Below are positions 52,534-60,276 of a stretch of 64,000 nt of DNA, piece by piece. Origin of the DNA: Nocardia nova (GTDB taxonomy: Bacteria > Actinomycetota > Actinomycetes > Mycobacteriales > Mycobacteriaceae); NCBI RefSeq assembly GCF_002933465.1, contig NZ_PSZE01000024.1, positions 39,907-103,906 on the forward strand, given 5' to 3'. Each line of letters begins with the position of its first letter. Position 1 is the stretch's first letter. The notes beneath the pieces are model-generated. The model was given only the letters and a program-made list of their open reading frames with translations, had not been told where the DNA came from and did no database searches. Position numbers and translations under genes: made by a program.

Positions 52534-53768
52534 GGGTCCAGTACAACATGCCCGGATCGGGTCGCCGACAGCTTGCCGGGCGCCGGACGCGGCCGGAAGA
52601 AGCGCGCGGTGGCGATCAGGGCGAGGGCGAACAGCAGCGGGATCACGAACCCGACCCGCAGGCTCGACGCGTCGGCGACGGCCCCGACCACGCCGCCGCC
52701 GATCAGCGTGCCCGCGTAGTTGAACAGATTGAGCCGGGCGACCACCGCGTCCAGTCCGCGGCCTTCGGTCAGTCGCCCGGCCTCGCTGAAGCACAGCGGT
52801 GCGATCACGGGCAGGCCGAGGCCCGCGATGAGGAATCCGGCCAGTGCCGTGGCCGGTCCCGGCGCGGCCACCACCAGTGCCAGGCCGAGCACGCCGATCC
52901 CGGCGGCCAGCCGAACCACCGTCCGCGCGCCGAATCGGCGCACCCACCAGTCGCCGCTGAGCCGGGTGAGCAGCGAGGCGCCCTGGTAGGCGGCCAGCGC
53001 CAGGGCCGCCGTCGCCGACGAGGACAGCAGATCGTCGGTGAGGTACAACGCCGACCAGTTGCCCACCGCCAGGTCGATGGCGAACACCAGCGCCATCGCG
53101 ATACCCAACGCGAGATACGCGCGCAAGGCAACGGCCGCAACGGTTTCGGGCGTACGGACCGATTCGGCGGGCTGGGCTTCGGCCTGGTCGGCGCCGAGCA
53201 GCCGCGGCCCGAACACCAGACTCGCCACCGCGACCACCGCGGCGGCGATGGTGACCGCATAGGGCAGTGTGATTCCGACCTTCTCGCAGCCCGAGACGAA
53301 CAGGGCGCCCAGAATCGACCCGGTACTCCACGCCGCGTAGAACGACGACAGCACGAACCGCCCGTACCCGTGCTGAATGAACACCGCCTGCATATTCGTG
53401 CCCGCGTCGACCATGCCGACCGCGACCCCATAACAGCCGAGCGCGATCAGCGCGACCACGATATTCGGCGCGACCGCGATCGCCAGTCCGGTCACCGCTA
53501 TCAGCGCCAGCCCGGCCCGCATCGCCACCCGGCTCGACCAGTGCACCGCCACCCGCTCGGCCAGCAGACTGCCGCCGGCGGCCAGGCCGGAGATCATCAC
53601 GACCGCGACCAGGATGACGGTGTCGGTGAGCCCGAGTCGATCCCGCTGCTGCGGCAGTTCGGTGAGGACGACCGCGAGGAAGAAGCCCTGCAGCGCGAAG
53701 GCCACCGAATTGGCGGCGCGGGCGGCTCGCAGCGCGGTCGATACAGGAATGTATCCGCGGTCGAACAT
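52530..53768 (-). CDS. Major facilitator superfamily transporter
   Basis: 412 residues, 12 predicted membrane helices. VAFALQGFFLAVVLTELPQQRDRLGLTDTV marks the first helix and loop of a fucose-permease-like MFS group, and the second half repeats the fold. Substrate unknown. The stop TGA overlaps the ATG of the GNAT gene. Confidence 0.9.
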   Translation of the reverse strand: MFDRGYIPVSTALRAARAANSVAFALQGFFLAVVLTELPQQRDRLGLTDTVILVAVVMISGLAAGGSLLAERVAVHWSSRVAMRAGLALIAVTGLAIAVAPNIVVALIALGCYGVAVGMVDAGTNMQAVFIQHGYGRFVLSSFYAAWSTGSILGALFVSGCEKVGITLPYAVTIAAAVVAVASLVFGPRLLGADQAEAQPAESVRTPETVAAVALRAYLALGIAMALVFAIDLAVGNWSALYLTDDLLSSSATAALALAAYQGASLLTRLSGDWWVRRFGARTVVRLAAGIGVLGLALVVAAPGPATALAGFLIAGLGLPVIAPLCFSEAGRLTEGRGLDAVVARLNLFNYAGTLIGGGVVGAVADASSLRVGFVIPLLFALALIATARFFRPRPAPGKLSATRSGHVVLDP

Positions 53769-53988
53769 CTGCGCAGCCTAATGGGTGAGAGCCCGGCGGC
53801 GGTAGCGGAGCGCCCGAGCCGCACGCGGCAGCAGAAGTCCCGGCTTCGCAACGTCGCGATTACGCCGCTGTCCGATCGCGGGCGATTCCGCAGTTCGCCG
53901 GACTCGATGATCACGTGGGGCTCCCGGTTGGATAACGAAACCGGTCACGGGGACGTGTAGCCCCCTGGCACGTGCGGCACTCTGGATA

Positions 53989-54010
53989 CAGCGGGCCGCA
54001 CGGCCCGCTG
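53989..54010. other. Hairpin in the leader of the CoiA-like gene
   Basis: CAGCGGGCC-GCAC-GGCCCGCTG, a perfect 9-bp stem 24 bases before the GTG at 54035; may be a regulatory or attenuator structure. The rest of 53769-53988 holds nothing recognised. Confidence 0.4.
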
Positions 54011-54034
54011 GTGCACGGGTAGGGGAGTGGTCGC

Positions 54035-54976
54035 GTGAGTACGACAGAACGGGCCGAGACGAGGCAGCAGACGACGACGCTGGCTCCCCTGGAGCCGGTG
54101 AAACTGCCTGTGGTGGAGCCGAATCCGCGTGGACATCAGGCGGGCGACCGGTGTCGCGAACCCGGATGTGGCAATTGTCACTGGGATGTGCAGCGGCTCA
54201 AGTACTGGTTGCGCGGCAGGCTGCTGGCGGCGGGTGCCGACGATGCCGAGGTGGACAAACCGCTGGGTGCGCAGACGCCCGGTCTGCTGTGGCGGCGCGG
54301 GAGCCGGTTGTGCGCTATCGAGGTGCGCAGCGCGCCGGTCTCCATCGAGCACGCGCGCAAACGCACGGCCCGGTTGAAGGCGGTGGGCTGTGACGAGGTG
54401 TTGTGGCTGTGCCCGACCGGATATTGGATCGGGCGGATACCGGCGCTGGGCGTGGACGATTTCGCCGCCGCCGGGTGTGAGTACCGGGCATTGTCGGGCG
54501 GGCTGGTCATCGATTCCGACGGTATCCTCAGCCCTAGGGAAACTCCCTGGGGAATAAGGGAATTCATCGATGGCTGGGTTGCGGGCGAGTTGGCCTGCGG
54601 ATATCTGGACGAGGACACGAGAGGGTGGGCGACGGTGAGCGATTGGGAGGCCCACACCCACGCACAGGCGATGATGATCGCGCAGCAGCGGCAGGAACTG
54701 CTCGACCAGCGCACCGAATTGGCCTTGGCGCGCAGGGCGACTCGCGACAAAGCCAAACAGATGCACAAGATGATGCATCGGCTCGAACGTGCCGAACTCG
54801 TCGCCGGGGAGCTGGACGCGGTCAAACGCCGGCTCTCCGATCGCGACCGGCTCGAGGCCGGTCTGCGGGTACGGATCGCGCGTCAGCGCGAGGCGGTGCT
54901 GCATTGGCAGCTGATGACCTGTTTCGCGATGCTGGTGATCGTGACGTTCATCGTGGCGGGATTCATGTTGAAGTGA
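54035..54976 (+). CDS. CoiA-like nuclease-fold protein with coiled coil and C-terminal membrane anchor
   Basis: 313 residues, GTG start with AGGGGAGTGG upstream. After a disordered N-terminus a Cys cluster CREPGCGNCHW (residues 40-50) is followed by a domain shaped like competence protein CoiA: VQRLKYWLRGRL helix, then PGLLWRRGSRLCAIEVRSAPVS, RKRTARLKAVGCDEVLWLC (residues 50-135). The metal-binding Asp of the CoiA R-x-D position is Gly83 here and the Gln/Lys after the Glu is Arg98; Glu96 is kept. Residues 212-287 are a coiled coil and 291-311 a membrane helix at the very end, so the protein is tail-anchored. Convergent, 3 bases apart, with the next gene. Confidence 0.6.
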   Translation: MSTTERAETRQQTTTLAPLEPVKLPVVEPNPRGHQAGDRCREPGCGNCHWDVQRLKYWLRGRLLAAGADDAEVDKPLGAQTPGLLWRRGSRLCAIEVRSAPVSIEHARKRTARLKAVGCDEVLWLCPTGYWIGRIPALGVDDFAAAGCEYRALSGGLVIDSDGILSPRETPWGIREFIDGWVAGELACGYLDEDTRGWATVSDWEAHTHAQAMMIAQQRQELLDQRTELALARRATRDKAKQMHKMMHRLERAELVAGELDAVKRRLSDRDRLEAGLRVRIARQREAVLHWQLMTCFAMLVIVTFIVAGFMLK

Positions 54977-54978
54977 TG

Positions 54979-56163
54979 TCAGGTCGCGCTCAGCCGGAAG
55001 GGGGCACGATCCCAGCGCCAGTTGTGGCGCAGCGCGAGCGCGATCAGGTCCACGGGTTCCAGGCCGGTCTCGTCGACCAGGCTCCGGAATTCGGCCCAGT
55101 GCACGGCGCCGGCGGCGAGCCGGTTGCGGAGAATATTCTCCGAACGAGCGGACACCGTGTGTCGCAACAGATCCGGCTCGCCGAGCCGGCTGCCGGTAAA
55201 CACCAGCCATCCCCAGCCACGAGCGTGCGCGTGCACGCGGGCGGCCTCGAGTCGCACCCGATTCGCGTGTAATCCCAACTGCCCCAGCGCGACCACGTCG
55301 GCCAGTAGCACGCGTCCGTCGGTTAGTCGGGCGGCGACGGTGGGGCAGTAGGAGTCCGCGAAGCCGTCGACGGTGAAGTCGACGGCAACGGGCCGCTCGG
55401 TGTAGCTGTCGACCTGTTCGCCGTCGTCGAGCATGCGCAGCAGCCGGGCCTGCAGAGCTGTGTCGAAGGTGGTTTCGCGGCCGAGCTTCTCGGCGAACAT
55501 GTGGCCGCGGGCATCGTCGTCGGCGTCGACGGTCGTGATCGGCAGCTCGGGCAGGTCGTCGGGATCGCCGCTCGGCCACTGCACCCGGCGCAGCAGCGGA
55601 AGCAGTTGCCCGGCAACGGGTTCGGCCGTGCGGGGGCGATCGAGATGCCAGCGGCCACGCTGCTGCCAGCCCGCGATGCGCTGGTAGACGAAGCCGGCCA
55701 CCCGTTTGGCGTCGATCAGCGAATGTCCGGCCAGCCGCAACTTCAGATACGCCAGATCCTGGGCGGCGATATCGCTGTCTCCGACATAGGTTTCGGTGAG
55801 CAGCGTGCGGGTCAGTCGCTGATCGCCCCACCCGACCGGGTATCGCTCGGCGAATATGGCGAGGTCGGGATGGCCGGTGGCCTGCACTCGCCGCAGCAGC
55901 TGCCCCGCCGCTCGCGTATAGAGCTGGCGAACCCGGTCGCGGGAGAGTTCGAAGCGGGCGCCCAGCAGCGTCAAGGTCTCCGGGCGCACACCGTCGAGCC
56001 CGAGCCGGCGGGTGAGTAACTCGCCGTCGCGGGGGCGTTCCTCGGCCTGGGCAGCGACCATGTCCGCCAGCGTGTCGGCCATCTGCTCGGAGGTGAAGGA
56101 GATGCCGTCGCGCAGGTCGTCGAGTAACCCGGCCTGTATCTCCTCGATCCGGTTGGTCGTCAC
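54979..56163 (-). CDS. Sigma-region-4-like HTH protein with TnsA-like restriction-endonuclease domain
   Basis: 394 residues from GTG 56163 (AAAGG upstream; GTG 56166 adjacent). Residues 60-93 (TLTLLGARFELSRDRVRQLY) are a sigma-factor region 4-like helix-turn-helix. After a helical middle, residues 233-330 look like a TnsA-type endonuclease: FDTALQARLLRML, VDSYTERPVAVDFTVDGFAD, SYCPTVAARLTDGRVLLADV, RLEAARVHAHARGWGWLVFT. In TnsA the corresponding positions are PD ... E-x-K, here PT ... A-D-V-V, so cleavage activity is unlikely. The combination suggests a DNA-binding protein with an inactivated nuclease fold. Function unknown. Confidence 0.6.
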   Translation of the reverse strand: MTTNRIEEIQAGLLDDLRDGISFTSEQMADTLADMVAAQAEERPRDGELLTRRLGLDGVRPETLTLLGARFELSRDRVRQLYTRAAGQLLRRVQATGHPDLAIFAERYPVGWGDQRLTRTLLTETYVGDSDIAAQDLAYLKLRLAGHSLIDAKRVAGFVYQRIAGWQQRGRWHLDRPRTAEPVAGQLLPLLRRVQWPSGDPDDLPELPITTVDADDDARGHMFAEKLGRETTFDTALQARLLRMLDDGEQVDSYTERPVAVDFTVDGFADSYCPTVAARLTDGRVLLADVVALGQLGLHANRVRLEAARVHAHARGWGWLVFTGSRLGEPDLLRHTVSARSENILRNRLAAGAVHWAEFRSLVDETGLEPVDLIALALRHNWRWDRAPFRLSAT

Positions 56164-56283
56164 CACATGCCTTTCGCTGTCTCGCACGTCCTTTCGAAAG
56201 CCTATGCCTTCGTGTGGGTTCCAGGCGCTCGAGCGCGGGCGTGTCCGCTGATGTGGTGGCCGATTCAGGGTCGCCTCGGCGAT

Positions 56284-57702
56284 TCAGCGGCGAGCAGGTT
56301 CGGTGCGGCGGCTGTCCCGGCCCGCATCGGCCGCTCGCGACCCGCCGGCCTCCACGGCGAAGACGGTGATCAGCAGTGCGATTACCCATGCGAGAGCCGA
56401 TCCGGCCGCCAGCCAGTGGATGGCGCCGACGAAGCTCGGCCCGGTCGGCGATCCGGCCACGGCACCGAATATCGCGACACCGCAGGCGGTTCCGACTTGC
56501 CGGGCCGTATTGGACACCCCCGTCGCCAGGCCGGACCGGTCCGCCGGTGTAGCGCGCACCGTCGCCGCGACCACCGATGTCGTGATGAGGCCGCAGCCGC
56601 AGCCGAGCACCGTGAAACTCAGCAGCAGCCCGCCGCTTCCACCGCGGCCGTCGAGCGTCAGCAGCATCGCCGAACCGCATGCCGCGAGGGCGCAGCCGAT
56701 CGCGATCGCCGAGCGCGGACCGTACCGGGCCGTCAATCGTCCCGATACCGGGGCCAGCAGCACCAGCGGCAATGCCAGCGGCAGCACGTTGACGCCGGCC
56801 GCGACGGGGGAGCGCCCCAACGTGTCCTGCAGATACAGCATGCCGATGAACAGGATGCCGTTGACGATCAGGTTCATCATCAGGGCGACGGCATTGGGAA
56901 CGAGAAAATCCTTGTGCCGCAACGGGTCCACCGGCAGGAACGGATGAGCGCTGCGCCGGGCCGAGAGGTAGGCGCCCGCCGGCGCACACACCGCGGCCAC
57001 CGCCGCGGTGGCGACGACCGCCGTCCCCGCGTGGTGCCCTGCGGAGATGACGGCGAACACCAGCGCCCCCAGGCCGAGGACGAATCCGGCCAGTCCCAGC
57101 ACGTCGATGCGCTCGCCGCGCCGCGGTGGTGCGGCCGGTACCACGATCCGGGCCCCGACGGTCGCCGCGATCGTCAGCGGCACCGCGATCCAGAAGACCG
57201 GCCGCCACCCGAGACGGTCGACGAGAATTCCGCCGAGCAGCGGCCCGGCCGGCAACGCCAGTGACGACACCGCCGCCCACGTGCCCAGCGCCTTCGCCTG
57301 TTCCGCTCGATCCGGGAAGACGTCCACGATGACGGCCATGGTGCTGGGCAACAGCAGCGCCCCGCCCACACCCTGGACCACTCGCGCGGCGATCAGCACC
57401 CCGATCGACGGGGCCAATGCACACGCCAGCGAGGCCGGCCCGAAGACCGCGAATCCGGCGAGCAGCATCCGGCGATGCCCGATCCGATCGCCGACGGTTC
57501 CCGCCGCCAGCAGCAATCCCGCGATCGCGACCACGTATCCGTCCACCACCCACTGCAGCGAGGCGACGTCGGTGTGCAGGCCGCGCCCGATCGCGGGCAG
57601 CGCGACATTCACGATGGTCACATCCAGCAACACCAGAAACATCCCGGCGCACATCACCGTGAGTATGGCGGCCGGGTTGCGAACCTGTGGAGTCGAAGTC
57701 AT
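56284..57702 (-). CDS. DHA2-family (14-TM) multidrug efflux MFS transporter
   Basis: 472 residues from ATG 57702; a GTG 21 bases upstream is also in frame. Opens with AAILTVMCAGMFLVLLDVT then NVALPAIGRGL, and shows the DHA2 motif A GTVGDRIGHRRMLL and the ARVVQGVGGALLLPSTMAVI motif C-like helix. 14 helices fit the drug/H+ antiporter family of EmrB/QacA type. Controlled in all probability by the divergent ArsR gene through twin operators; likely confers resistance to a compound sensed by that regulator. Confidence 0.92.
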   Translation of the reverse strand: MTSTPQVRNPAAILTVMCAGMFLVLLDVTIVNVALPAIGRGLHTDVASLQWVVDGYVVAIAGLLLAAGTVGDRIGHRRMLLAGFAVFGPASLACALAPSIGVLIAARVVQGVGGALLLPSTMAVIVDVFPDRAEQAKALGTWAAVSSLALPAGPLLGGILVDRLGWRPVFWIAVPLTIAATVGARIVVPAAPPRRGERIDVLGLAGFVLGLGALVFAVISAGHHAGTAVVATAAVAAVCAPAGAYLSARRSAHPFLPVDPLRHKDFLVPNAVALMMNLIVNGILFIGMLYLQDTLGRSPVAAGVNVLPLALPLVLLAPVSGRLTARYGPRSAIAIGCALAACGSAMLLTLDGRGGSGGLLLSFTVLGCGCGLITTSVVAATVRATPADRSGLATGVSNTARQVGTACGVAIFGAVAGSPTGPSFVGAIHWLAAGSALAWVIALLITVFAVEAGGSRAADAGRDSRRTEPARR

Positions 57703-57726
57703 ATCCGCAGTGTCGGTGCGCAATCT

Positions 57727-57742
57727 TTCGGTGTGGACCGAA
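57727..57742. promoter_or_regulatory. Predicted ArsR operator, exporter side
   Basis: TTCGGT-GTGG-ACCGAA, a perfect 6+6 palindrome, its inner end 25 bp before the exporter ATG at 57702. Confidence 0.7.
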
Positions 57743-57993
57743 GTATCGGCGATGAGGCAGCGGGTGAACAGCGTCCTGCCTCAGCTTCTTTCGCTCATCG
57801 CCCCCTGGTGGCGCAGGGTCGGGTCCGGCGCCGGAACCATCGCCGACGCCGGCGGCTCCGGCGATACACGACGGCGATGAACCGTGCGCCCAGGGAGTCG
57901 GTGACGTGAGGTTGACTGCCGATTGCCGGGCGGCCCGTCCGGGCGGCTGGCGGCGCGGGCGGGCGCGGACGGCGACGACGCGGACGGCGACGA

Positions 57994-58009
57994 TTCGGTG
58001 CATACCGAA
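57994..58009. promoter_or_regulatory. Predicted ArsR operator, regulator side
   Basis: TTCGGT-GCAT-ACCGAA, the same palindrome as at 57727 with a different spacer, 25 bp before the ArsR ATG at 58034. Confidence 0.7.
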
Positions 58010-58033
58010 GTGTCGTCGCGGCAGACTCGTGTC

Positions 58034-58801
58034 ATGACCGATCGCCGACCTCTCTACGGGTACTCCGATATCGCCGCTGTCGGCGCCCTGCTGGCCGACG
58101 CGACCCGGGCGCGCATGATGATCGGCCTGGCGGACGGGCGCGCGCTGCCGGCGTCGGTGCTGGCCGCGGAAGCCGGCGTCGCGGCGTCCACAGCCAGTGA
58201 GCACCTGGCCCGGCTGGTGGATGGCGGACTGCTCACCGTCGAACGATCCGGCCGGCACCGGTACTATCGCATAGCGAATTCCCAGGTCGGAGCCGCCATC
58301 GAAGCGCTGGCAGTGCTGGCGCCGACGCGACCCGTGCGCTCACTGCGGGAATCCACCCGCGCGGCCGCGCTGCGCCGGGCGCGCAGTTGCTACGACCACC
58401 TGGCCGGCCGACTGGGCGTCGCGGTCACCGAGGCACTGCTCGATCGGCAGGCGCTGACCCGAACCGACGGCGTCGCGGGAACCGCACGCGCACAGGGAGA
58501 TCCGATCTCGGCGCCGATGACGGACCACCCGTATCGCCTGGGCCCGAATGCCGAGGCCCTGTTCGCCGAGCTGGGCGTGGATCTGGACGCCGCCCGCGGC
58601 CGGCGCCGCTCACTGCTGCGTTTCTGCGTCGACTGGAGCGAGCAACGCCATCATCTCAGCGGTGCGCTCGGTGCCGCGGTACTGACCCGTATGGAATCGG
58701 CCGGCTGGGTGGAACGGCCGGGGACCCGCCGCACGCTGCGGCTGACAGACAGCGGAGCGCGGGTGCTGGATCGGGTGCTGGGCGTCGAATTCGCCGAATA
58801 G
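58034..58801 (+). CDS. ArsR-family transcriptional regulator
   Basis: 255 residues. The winged helix-turn-helix lies at about residues 15-85: VGALLADATRARMMIGLADG, AGVAASTASEHLARLVDGGL and TVERSGRHRYYRI. The 150-residue C-terminal part is a second helical domain with another wHTH-like end (SLLRFCVDWSEQRHHLSG ... RTLRLTDSGARVLD), making it a long ArsR variant. No metal-binding Cys pair, so an organic ligand is likely. Represses itself and the divergent exporter. Confidence 0.9.
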   Translation: MTDRRPLYGYSDIAAVGALLADATRARMMIGLADGRALPASVLAAEAGVAASTASEHLARLVDGGLLTVERSGRHRYYRIANSQVGAAIEALAVLAPTRPVRSLRESTRAAALRRARSCYDHLAGRLGVAVTEALLDRQALTRTDGVAGTARAQGDPISAPMTDHPYRLGPNAEALFAELGVDLDAARGRRRSLLRFCVDWSEQRHHLSGALGAAVLTRMESAGWVERPGTRRTLRLTDSGARVLDRVLGVEFAE

Positions 58802-58820
58802 CCCGCGTCGAACCGCCGGA

Positions 58821-59279
58821 TCAGCCGTGCTCGACGGCGATCTTCATCCGGTTGAGGGTGGTGGCCATATCGTTGCGGTTGCGCCGTCCGCGTGCCCACC
58901 CGAGCGCCGTCCAATACAGCCGCAACGGCAGGATCGCCGAGAGCTCGAACGATTCGGTGACGTCGGTGCCGCCGTCGCGCTGTTCCAGCCGGTAGCCCCA
59001 CCGGTTGATGCGCATCCCCTTGGGTCCGAGGACGGTGAAGGCGAACTCTCGTTCGGGCTCGCACACCTCGACCCTGCATGTGGTCCAGTAGACCGGCCCC
59101 ACCTGATTGCGCCGCACGTGCCCTCGGAACTTCGCACCCACCGCGGGACCCGTTGCGCCGCCTAGCCATTCGGCCTCGAACGTCTCGGGACTGAATTCGC
59201 CGATCCGCGTGATATCGCTGACCAGCGGCCACACCTGCGCCGGCGACGCGGCCATGTGGACGGTTACCGAATCGCGCAC
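58821..59279 (-). CDS. SRPBCC/polyketide-cyclase-like ligand-binding protein
   Basis: 152 residues from GTG 59279 with AGGAGAG upstream. The helix-grip fold is readable: VTVHMAASPAQVWPLVSDITRIGEFSPE, FRGHVRRNQVGPVYWTTC, GMRINRWGYRLEQRDGGTDVTE and a final helix ending AVEHG. Such proteins bind hydrophobic molecules or cyclise polyketides; specific function unknown. Convergent with the ArsR gene. Confidence 0.85.
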   Translation of the reverse strand: MRDSVTVHMAASPAQVWPLVSDITRIGEFSPETFEAEWLGGATGPAVGAKFRGHVRRNQVGPVYWTTCRVEVCEPEREFAFTVLGPKGMRINRWGYRLEQRDGGTDVTESFELSAILPLRLYWTALGWARGRRNRNDMATTLNRMKIAVEHG

Positions 59280-59389
59280 GACATCTCTCCTTGCCGCTCG
59301 GCTTGCTGGGCTTCGACCGTATCCCGGGCGATGAGACGGCGGACACAATTGTCCATGGTCTGGATACATCCATGATGCGGATACAAGAA

Positions 59390-59411
59390 AGCCCCGGTCG
59401 AAACCGGGGCT
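59390..59411 (-). terminator. Intrinsic terminator of the tRNA operon
   Basis: AGCCCCGGT-CGAA-ACCGGGGCT, perfect 9-bp stem followed on the minus strand by TTCTTG, just beyond the tRNA-Val gene. Confidence 0.85.
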
Positions 59412-59428
59412 GACCTGTTCTTCGTTGG

Positions 59429-59500
59429 TGCGCGATACTGGGATTGAACCAGTGACCTCTTCCGTGTCAGGGAAGCGCTCTCCCGCTGAGCTAATCGCGC
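59429..59500 (-). tRNA. tRNA-Val (GAC)
   Basis: 72 nt, acceptor GCGCGAT/ATCGCGC, anticodon loop CTGACAC with GAC, T-arm GGTTCAATC. The 3' CCA is encoded (59428-59426). Last of three tRNAs in the minus-strand operon. Confidence 0.95.
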
Positions 59501-59517
59501 GTGGTTCGCCTACTCAG

Positions 59518-59588
59518 AGGCGGCGACGGGAATCGAACCCGTGTGCACGGCTTTGCAGGCCGTTGCCTCACCACTCGGCCACACCGCC
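59518..59588 (-). tRNA. tRNA-Cys (GCA)
   Basis: 71 nt, acceptor GGCGGTG/CGCCGCC with one G-T pair, anticodon GCA in CTGCAAA, T-arm GGTTCGATTCC. CCA not encoded. Confidence 0.95.
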
Positions 59589-59611
59589 AACCAAGGCCGG
59601 GTTGGCCTTCG

Positions 59612-59684
59612 AGCGGATGACGGGATTCGAACCCGCGACCCTCACCTTGGCAAGGTGATGCGCTACCAACTGCGCTACATCCGC
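59612..59684 (-). tRNA. tRNA-Gly (GCC)
   Basis: 73 nt, acceptor GCGGATG/CATCCGC, anticodon GCC in TTGCCAA, T-arm GGTTCGAATCC. CCA not encoded. First of the Gly-Cys-Val operon. Confidence 0.95.
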
Positions 59685-60204
59685 GTGCTGCATTTCCGGG
59701 GCTTTTCGGCCCCTTCCGGCTGCGAGAGAGAACATTAGCCCACAACCCGCGTCGTCAACAAATCGCCTGGTAGATAGGGGCGAAAGTGAATAACATCGGT
59801 GTGTTTTCCGGGGGCGGGAGCCCCCATCGGGTGACGCCGGCGTCGGCGCACCGGCGCGGCACCGACCAGGCGTTCCCCGAAGTCCCATCCGTCGCCGCGC
59901 CGACTGCGGCGGCGGACCGGCCCGCGGTAGGGGTGTGGTCGGGCCTCGTCCCGCGGCGTGGAGATCCGCAACCGCCGGCCCGGTCGGGCACGTCCCGCCC
60001 AATCTCCCGCGATGCTCACGCCGGTAGAGAAGGGCCGACTACGCACCGAATCGGGCTGCATGAGACCTTCTGTGCCCGTTCATGTTCCGTCCATCGCCGA
60101 CCGGATGAAATACCCAGGTCAAGCCCCGATTTGGTGTGACCCCGGGGACGCGTGTTAAGGTTCCATCTCGTTCGGAACGGCACCCCAGCCGCCCCGAAAT
60201 CCCC
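59685..60204. other. Intergenic region between divergent tRNA genes
   Basis: 520 bases. Holds the promoters of the tRNA-Gly-Cys-Val operon and of tRNA-Val(CAC). A GGGGGC-GGGA-GCCCCC hairpin is at 59810-59825. No coding sequence recognised. Confidence 0.45.
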
Positions 60205-60276
60205 GGTCCCATAGCTCAGCGGGAGAGCGCTCGCCTCACACGCGAGAGGTCGCTGGTTCGAACCCAGCTGGGACCA
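60205..60276 (+). tRNA. tRNA-Val (CAC), element attachment site
   Basis: 72 nt, acceptor GGTCCCA/TGGGACC, anticodon CAC in CTCACAC, T-arm GGTTCGAAC. CCA encoded (60277-60279). The 3' part of the gene overlaps the end of the recombinase reading frame, marking it as the integration target of the mobile element to the right. Confidence 0.95.

Larger units (their letters stand above)
57703..58033. other. Divergent promoter region of the exporter and ArsR genes
   Basis: 331 bases. Contains the paired TTCGGT-N4-ACCGAA operators at its two ends; the middle (57743-57993) is GC-rich with no recognised gene. Confidence 0.55.

Noticed and set aside
53945..58258. Open frame of more than 1400 codons on the minus strand across four genes
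   Set aside because: No domain is readable in it, and it conflicts with genes on both strands that have clear motifs and ribosome sites.
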